From an uncultured Bacteroidales bacterium (GTDB lineage Bacteria; Bacteroidota; Bacteroidia; Bacteroidales; UBA932): DNA of 64,000 bases. Below are positions 59,283-64,000 of this stretch, piece by piece. Each line of letters starts with the position of its first letter. Positions within the stretch are counted from its first letter, which is position 1. The notes beneath the pieces were generated by a model. The model saw only the letters and a program-made list of their open reading frames with translations. It had not been told where the DNA came from and ran no database searches. A program made the position numbers and the translations under genes. The stretch lies in assembly GCA_944326305.1 (NCBI GenBank), contig CALVDL010000003.1, forward strand, positions 99,175 through 163,174. The letters are read 5' to 3'.

Positions 59283-61679
59283 AACTGACTTGTCTTTATC
59301 GTGTTTAACAATACTGTTGTCCATGTCCTGGGCTTTTGTAATATTTTTGTTTCCGAGTTTTCTGTATTTCAGCCTCAGGCTGTTGCTCACGACACTGACG
59401 CTGCTCAGGGCCATGGCGGCACCTCCGATCATCGGGTCGAGCAGGAAGCCGTTCAGAGGATAGAGGGCCCCGGCGGCGACCGGGACGGCGATAAGGTTGT
59501 AGATGAACGCCCAGAAGAGGTTCTCGCGGATGGTCCTTACCGTCATGGCAGAAAGCCTTATGGTCTGCGGGATTTTCTTCAGGTCGGAAGAGAGGACGGT
59601 GACCATGGCCGCGTCCATGGCGATGTCGCTTCCCTGTCCCATGGCTATGCTCAGGTCGGCCTGGGCGAGGGCCGCGCTGTCGTTGATCCCGTCACCTGCC
59701 ATAGCGACCTTGTGGCCCCTGCCCTGGAGAGAGCGGATGAACCCGATTTTGTCCTCCGGGAGGACGCCGGAGCGGTAATGCTCTATGCCGCAGGCTGTTG
59801 CTACGGCTCTTGCGGAAACTTCATTGTCCCCTGTGAGCATATATACCCGGATGCCCATTTTACGGAGTTCGGCTACAGCTTCCGGCGATGTCGGCTTGAT
59901 GGCGTCCTCTATGGCGAGCACCGCGATGGCCCCGGATGTGTCTGCAAACCATACTACGGTCCTGGCCGCGGATTCCCATTCCCCGGCCTGCCGCTCCATT
60001 TCCGGAGGAATCCGTACTCCGGCGGACTGCAGCATCTCACGGTTTCCTGCCATGAACGTCCGCCCGTCTGCAGTACCCCGGATTCCGCGTCCCGGTACGG
60101 CTTCGAATGAGGACGGCTTCCCGGAAGGCTCCCCGCCCTCTGCCGTGGCTGGGCATGAGGAGGCGGTTCTGTTTTCAAGGTATTCCACCACGGCCCCGGC
60201 AAGCGGATGCTCAGACTTTTTCTCGAGGGCAAGGAGGATACGACGGTATTCCTCCTGTTTCCCGGGTGCGGCCCACATGCATCCGGTCACACGCGGTTTC
60301 CCTTCGGTAAGTGTCCCGGTCTTGTCAAGGACTACGACGTCAATCTTCTTTGCAACCTCCAGGCTTTCAGCGTCTTTAATCAGGATTCCGTTTTCCGCCC
60401 CTTTGCCGGTCCCGACCATGATTGCAGTCGGTGTGGCCAGTCCGAGGGCGCACGGGCAGGCGATTATCAGCACTGTCACCATGGCCAGAAGCCCGTGCGT
60501 GAGCCCGTCCTGCGGGGCGAATACCGCCCATCCGATGAACGTTATCACGGAAATGGCCATGATGACCGGCACGAAAACCGAGGCTATCTTGTCGACCGTC
60601 TTCTGTACCGGGGCCTTTGTGCCCTGCGCATCCTGTACCATGTGTATGATCCGTGAGAGCACGGTGTCTGTCCCGACCTTTTCCGCGGCCATGCGGAAAG
60701 CCCCCTTCTGGTTCACTGTCCCGGCATAGACCCTGTCTCCGGGCTTCTTCGCTACCGGGACAGGCTCGCCGCTGAGCATGCTTTCGTCGATGAACGAATC
60801 CCCGGAGAAGACCGTCCCGTCTGCGGCGATTTTCTCTCCGGGCTTTACCGACAGGATGTCCCCGGGCCGGATCTGCGATATCCTTACGGTCTTTTCACCG
60901 TCCGGAGTGATGACGGATACTGTCTTCGGGCGGAGTCCGGCCAGGCGGCGTATTGCGCTTGAAGTGTCGCGTTTAGCCCTGTCTTCAAGCAGCCTGCCTA
61001 TGAGTATGAATGAGATGATCATGGCGGAGGACTCGAAATAGACATGCGGGGTGATTCCACGGGAGAGCCAGAACTGCGGGAAAAGCATGTTGAACACGCT
61101 GAAAAGCCATGCTATCCCTGTGCTGCATGCCACGAGGGTATCCATGTTGGCGCTCCCGTGCCGCAGCTGTTTCCATGCGCTTGTGAAGAACCCGCGCCCG
61201 AGCCAGAACACCACCGGTGTCGAGAGGGCGAAAAGGATGTATTTCATCCACGGCACGTCCATGAACAGCATCCCCAGCACCATGAGCGGGATGGCAAGGA
61301 CGATTGCCGCGACAGTTTTCCGTTTCAGTTCCCGGTAATGCTTTTCATGTATGCGTTCCGCCTCTTCGTAAAGGGCTTCCTCCCCGTCAGCTTCCGTGCA
61401 GCCGGTCTCCTCTGCACCGGCGGCAGCATCTCCTTCCGCCGGCCCGTATCCTTTCCCGGGCATGACCAGAAGGTCGTATCCTGCATCCCGGACCGCCTTC
61501 CGGAGATCTTCCGGGGAGCATTTCTGCGGGTCGAATACCACATGGGCCACCGCGGAGGCATAGTTCACATCCGCCTGTATTACACCTTCCTGCCTGTTGA
61601 GCGTCTTGTCTACCCGCGCGGCGCATGAGGCGCAGCTCATCCCCACCACGGGGAATGACATCTTGATATTCTTTTCCAT
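59070..61679 (-). CDS. copA: Copper-exporting P1B ATPase with N-terminal HMA and C-terminal CopZ-like HMA domain
   Basis: 869 residues from MEKNIKMSF; the -7 box at 61685-61692 excludes the upstream in-frame ATG at 61721. Domains in order: HMA1 with GMSCASC (Cys16, Cys19); a variable Glu/Ala-rich linker; the P1B core with [12 protein letters not shown], the membrane metal motif [24 protein letters not shown] and [16 protein letters not shown] second, C-terminal HMA has GMMCGHC preceded by internal methionines. CPC marks Cu+ (or Ag+) export. Most CopA proteins carry their HMA domains only at the N terminus; here what looks like a whole CopZ chaperone is attached at the C terminus. Confidence 0.95.
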   Translation of the reverse strand: MEKNIKMSFPVVGMSCASCAARVDKTLNRQEGVIQADVNYASAVAHVVFDPQKCSPEDLRKAVRDAGYDLLVMPGKGYGPAEGDAAAGAEETGCTEADGEEALYEEAERIHEKHYRELKRKTVAAIVLAIPLMVLGMLFMDVPWMKYILFALSTPVVFWLGRGFFTSAWKQLRHGSANMDTLVACSTGIAWLFSVFNMLFPQFWLSRGITPHVYFESSAMIISFILIGRLLEDRAKRDTSSAIRRLAGLRPKTVSVITPDGEKTVRISQIRPGDILSVKPGEKIAADGTVFSGDSFIDESMLSGEPVPVAKKPGDRVYAGTVNQKGAFRMAAEKVGTDTVLSRIIHMVQDAQGTKAPVQKTVDKIASVFVPVIMAISVITFIGWAVFAPQDGLTHGLLAMVTVLIIACPCALGLATPTAIMVGTGKGAENGILIKDAESLEVAKKIDVVVLDKTGTLTEGKPRVTGCMWAAPGKQEEYRRILLALEKKSEHPLAGAVVEYLENRTASSCPATAEGGEPSGKPSSFEAVPGRGIRGTADGRTFMAGNREMLQSAGVRIPPEMERQAGEWESAARTVVWFADTSGAIAVLAIEDAIKPTSPEAVAELRKMGIRVYMLTGDNEVSARAVATACGIEHYRSGVLPEDKIGFIRSLQGRGHKVAMAGDGINDSAALAQADLSIAMGQGSDIAMDAAMVTVLSSDLKKIPQTIRLSAMTVRTIRENLFWAFIYNLIAVPVAAGALYPLNGFLLDPMIGGAAMALSSVSVVSNSLRLKYRKLGNKNITKAQDMDNSIVKHDKDKSVMKKYKVEGMMCGHCRMHVEKALNSIEGVSATVTLDPPVAEVEFTGGKEISTAELQKVITENAGDYTISDM

Positions 61680-61684
61680 GCCGG

Positions 61685-61692
61685 CAAAGATA
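61685..61692 (-). promoter_or_regulatory. -7 box immediately before copA
   Basis: The minus strand reads TATCTTTG, ending 5 nt before the copA ATG at 61679, so the message would be leaderless or nearly so. A TTG lies about 25 bp further upstream, farther than usual. Confidence 0.55.
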
Positions 61693-61808
61693 TGATTTCT
61701 CCCTGCCGTCTTTTTACACAATTATGGAAATTTCTTATATGACTGTCCGCATTAAACCACTTGCAGCCTGGCCGTTTTCTTATCTGTTCTGGAGGCGGGA
61801 GGCCTGCC

Positions 61809-62408
61809 CTACACCTTGTCCAGAGGAATCATGGGCTTGTGCTTCAGTGCCCTGAACTCCCGCGGGGAGAGCCCTGTCACGCTTTTGAACTGGGCGCTCA
61901 GATGTGCCGGGCTCGAATAGCCCATCATGTCAGCTATCTCGCTGATTGTCATCTCGTCATAGACAAGCAGCTCTTTCACGCGCTCGATTCTCTGCGCGAT
62001 ATAGTATTTCTCGATGCTCATGCCTTTCATTTCGGAGAAGAGTTTGCTCAGGGCGCTGTAGTCCGAATGGCATTTCCCGCTGAGATACTCCGACAGGCTG
62101 ATTTTACCCGGGGCGTCCGGGCTGTAGTGGACCAGCTCGATCACAGCTGTCATTATCCTTTCCAGCATCCTTGACCGGCGGTCATCGATCATTTCGAACC
62201 CGTAATCCGCAAGGGCGTTCCTCAGGTCTTCCTTGCGCCCTGGATCCGGTTCCCTTGCCAGGAGCACGGTGCCCAGCTCGACTTTCAGCGGCTCTATGCC
62301 GGACTTCCGGAAAATCTGCCTCACCGCCATTATGCAGCGGTCGCAGACCATGTTCTTTATGTGGATTTCTGCGGTTCCCACATTGGAAATAACCAATTTT
62401 TCCCCCAT
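61809..62408 (-). CDS. AraC-family regulator with N-terminal HMA-like CxxC domain
   Basis: 199 residues. The N-terminal part (about 1-70) resembles a heavy-metal-associated domain: AEIHIKNMVCDRCIMAVRQIF gives a metal-type MxCxxC (Cys22, Cys25) on a beta-alpha-beta pattern. The C-terminal AraC double HTH (about 100-195) shows IERVKELLVYDEMTISEIADMMGYSSPAHLSAQFKSVTGLSPREFR. It lies 129 bp upstream of copA on the same strand, so it is the obvious candidate regulator of copper export, sensing Cu+ through its own HMA. No MerR-type CueR or CopY is seen nearby. Confidence 0.85.
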   Translation of the reverse strand: MGEKLVISNVGTAEIHIKNMVCDRCIMAVRQIFRKSGIEPLKVELGTVLLAREPDPGRKEDLRNALADYGFEMIDDRRSRMLERIMTAVIELVHYSPDAPGKISLSEYLSGKCHSDYSALSKLFSEMKGMSIEKYYIAQRIERVKELLVYDEMTISEIADMMGYSSPAHLSAQFKSVTGLSPREFRALKHKPMIPLDKV

Positions 62409-62438
62409 AATCTGGCAAATTAGGACTTATATCAACAT

Positions 62439-62464
62439 CAGGGATGCTTTTTATAGCATCCCTG
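62439..62464 (-). terminator. Hairpin around the stop codon of the AAA ATPase gene
   Basis: CAGGGATGCT (62439-62448) and AGCATCCCTG (62455-62464) are perfectly complementary, with the gene's TAA stop codon in the loop. No clear T-run follows on the minus strand, so termination is only likely, not certain. Confidence 0.5.
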
Positions 62465-63788
62465 CCATATAGAACGGCAAGTACAGCAGATCTTCTTCAC
62501 CTTTCATCAGGTCCTTTGTGTAAAGCAGATAGCTTTGCCTGATTCTTGCGGAGAACTTACTTCTGAACGCATCGAGAGATGCGTGTGTTCTGTATCCGGA
62601 TGATTTCACTTCCACCGGACAAATCTTTCCAGCTCTCGAAAGCAGGAAATCCACTTCATAATAATGCTTGGTGTCTTTCTCAAAAGTATAATAGAACAGA
62701 TTGTTCCCCGAAGCAGCCAGCATCTGTGCGACAAGGTTTTCGTACACATATCCGAGATTGGCATCCAGCTTGTCTGAAAGCAATTTCCGGTATATTACAT
62801 TTTCAGCAAAATCCCTGTCCCAGAATACCATTGTCACAAACAGCCCGGTATCAGATACATACAGCTTGTATTTCATGGTATCTTTTGTCAGGGACATCCC
62901 TACATTCGGATCGTTTGCATGATAGGATACAAGGACCGTTCTACTGTCCTCCAGACTGGCAAGCATTTCTTCTTCCCTTTTATCCTCGAGTTCACCCACG
63001 ACTGCATTGGAGTAATATCTGGTCATATGCCTGCTCAGCTGCGCAGGGATGGCCATGAACAGCCGGCTCAATTTTCCTGTAGGGTCAAGCTTCAGAAAAT
63101 CATCCGAATACAGTTGAATGATATTTCGCTTTACTATGTCGACTTTAGACAGATCATTTGAGTCAAGATACTCATTCACAGCCTGAGGCATTCCTCCCAC
63201 CAGCATATAGAGGCGCAAATCCCTCTGCTTGCTCCTGTGGGCGGCCCCCAATGGGATTCTCCGTTCGTAGAATGTCCTGATAAGCGGGATGGAAACTGTA
63301 TCTCCAAGAGCCCAGCGGAACTCTTCGAAATCCATCGGGAACATGTCGATACGCTCCTCCTCGCTCGGTATTGTTATGTCCTTGGTGTTTTGTCTGATAC
63401 TTATGAGCGAACCTGTCTCAATGTAATCATAGCGGCCGTCTTGCACCAGATACTTGATAGCCTGACGGGCAAGCGGACACCTTTGCACTTCATCGAAAAT
63501 GACAAGAGACTTGCGTTTCTCCAGTGATACATTATAGATGGTCTGCAGCTGGAGAAAAAGGAAGTCCAGATCCATCAGGTCGTCAAACAACGACTTGACC
63601 GCGTTTGAAGCCTTGTTGAAATCAATGACCAGATAGGAAGAATACTCGTTTCTGGCAAATTCTTCAACGATTGTCGATTTCCCTATACGCCTTGCCCCCT
63701 GGACCAGAAGGGCGCTCCTTCCTTCCGAACGCTGTTTCCACTCAAGCAATCTGTCATATATTTTCCTCTTGAAAACCCTTGTTCCCAT
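62451..63788 (-). CDS. AAA ATPase with C-terminal DUF4143 domain
   Basis: 445 residues. The AAA_14-type domain begins at once: KRKIYDRLLEW, Walker A VQGARRIGKST, a Walker B-like LVIFDEVQRCPLARQAIKYLVQDGRYDYIETGS. The C-terminal half matches DUF4143, with a PD-(D/E)xK-like CPVEVKSSGYRTHASLDAF. Such proteins are multicopy and horizontally spread in gut Bacteroidetes; their function is unknown. Base composition is visibly AT-richer than the neighbours and repeat/IS-like sequence follows upstream, fitting acquisition by transfer. Confidence 0.85.
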   Translation of the reverse strand: MGTRVFKRKIYDRLLEWKQRSEGRSALLVQGARRIGKSTIVEEFARNEYSSYLVIDFNKASNAVKSLFDDLMDLDFLFLQLQTIYNVSLEKRKSLVIFDEVQRCPLARQAIKYLVQDGRYDYIETGSLISIRQNTKDITIPSEEERIDMFPMDFEEFRWALGDTVSIPLIRTFYERRIPLGAAHRSKQRDLRLYMLVGGMPQAVNEYLDSNDLSKVDIVKRNIIQLYSDDFLKLDPTGKLSRLFMAIPAQLSRHMTRYYSNAVVGELEDKREEEMLASLEDSRTVLVSYHANDPNVGMSLTKDTMKYKLYVSDTGLFVTMVFWDRDFAENVIYRKLLSDKLDANLGYVYENLVAQMLAASGNNLFYYTFEKDTKHYYEVDFLLSRAGKICPVEVKSSGYRTHASLDAFRSKFSARIRQSYLLYTKDLMKGEEDLLYLPFYMAGML

Positions 63789-63858
63789 TGTTCTTCAGAC
63801 CTGATTTTCTGTAAAGGTATGAAGAATAAATTCTTCCCGCAAATCCCAATGGGCGAAA

Positions 63859-63881
63859 TTCCGGATTTCCCCTGAATTTAT
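63859..63881 (+). repeat. 23-bp direct repeat, copy 1
   Basis: Starts TTCCGGATTTCCCCTG and ends GAATTTAT. An identical copy lies at 63892-63914, a period of 33 bp. Two copies are too few for a CRISPR array. Confidence 0.75.
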
Positions 63882-63891
63882 TATGAGACAT

Positions 63892-63914
63892 TTCCGGATT
63901 TCCCCTGAATTTAT
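63892..63914 (+). repeat. 23-bp direct repeat, copy 2
   Basis: Identical to 63859-63881, separated from it by 10 bp. It lies between the AAA ATPase gene and the IS-like sequence at the window edge. Confidence 0.75.
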
Positions 63915-63935
63915 GGAGCAAGATTGTACCAGCTT

Positions 63936-64000
63936 AAAAAAGTGGACACGGAAAAAATTTTTCAGTTAAACAATTTTTCCAAAGTAGACAATAGCGATAT
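63936..64000. mobile_element. Possible IS3-like element end at the window edge
   Basis: AAAGTGGACA at 63939-63948 and AAAGTAGACA at 63981-63990 are near-identical 10-mers 42 bp apart, with AT-rich sequence between (GGAAAAAATTTTTC, then AATTTTTCC, partly inverted). GTGGACA words of this type are typical of IS3/IS150-family ends, where transposase binds. No transposase is inside the window. Confidence 0.35.

Noticed and set aside
63859..63914. Two 23-bp repeats considered as a CRISPR remnant
   Set aside because: Only two copies, a 10-bp spacer, no cas genes.

Overview
The window comes from a member of the Bacteroidales, probably a gut-type species of moderately high GC. The evidence is the TAnnTTTG -7 promoter boxes (several with a TTG about 19-20 nt upstream), the SusC/SusD pair, the SecDF fusion, the BACON-type lipoprotein, the ResB/CcsA cytochrome c maturation system, and the lptE / TPR / secG order. 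I cannot assign genus or species from sequence reading alone.

Left part (1-8.2 kb). The end of cydA and all of cydB (cytochrome bd oxidase) are followed by a secreted EEP-family hydrolase. Next is an unusual respiratory cluster: a membrane-anchored four-haem cytochrome fused to a SUMF1/FGE-fold domain, a Tat-type Gfo/Idh/MocA oxidoreductase, a Tat-type TIM-barrel sugar isomerase-like protein, ResB and CcsA. The layout resembles a nitrite-reductase locus (nrfH-nrfA-resB-ccsA) with nrfA replaced by two sugar-type enzymes. It is the best candidate here for an undescribed system.

Housekeeping middle (8.2-32 kb). On the minus strand lie dnaE, an aldose 1-epimerase lipoprotein and secDF. On the plus strand are a PD40/SPOR-like envelope protein, nfeD and floA. 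They are followed by tRNA-Ser(GCT) with its own promoter and terminator, and an ECF sigma factor with a four-TM partner, preceded by a perfect 13-bp-arm palindrome. A P2A calcium-type ATPase with a small membrane partner and an OmpA-like/TPR lipoprotein follow on the minus strand. Then come a sigma-54-type activator, lptE, a TPR protein, secG and an N-domain-less clpB. A roughly 110-nt multibranched palindromic element separates clpB from the next gene.

Polysaccharide-utilisation-like region (32-46.1 kb). A large BACON/FN3 lipoprotein is divergent from a susC-susD-phosphoesterase-GH78 alpha-L-rhamnosidase operon. The promoter region carries a direct repeat on both sides of the susC promoter. 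A second, unrelated phosphoesterase is convergent.

Right part (46.3-64 kb). Here are glpT, cdaA (c-di-AMP synthase) overlapping mutS2, an NTF2-like membrane protein, a YraN protein, mannose-1-phosphate guanylyltransferase, a YqeY protein, a DeoR regulator and a GH92 mannosidase. A small lipoprotein comes next. A copper module follows: a CopA ATPase with a C-terminal CopZ-like domain, and an AraC regulator with an N-terminal CxxC (HMA-like) domain. The window ends with an AT-richer AAA/DUF4143 ATPase and repeat/IS-like sequence. No rRNA, CRISPR array or complete insertion sequence was seen.
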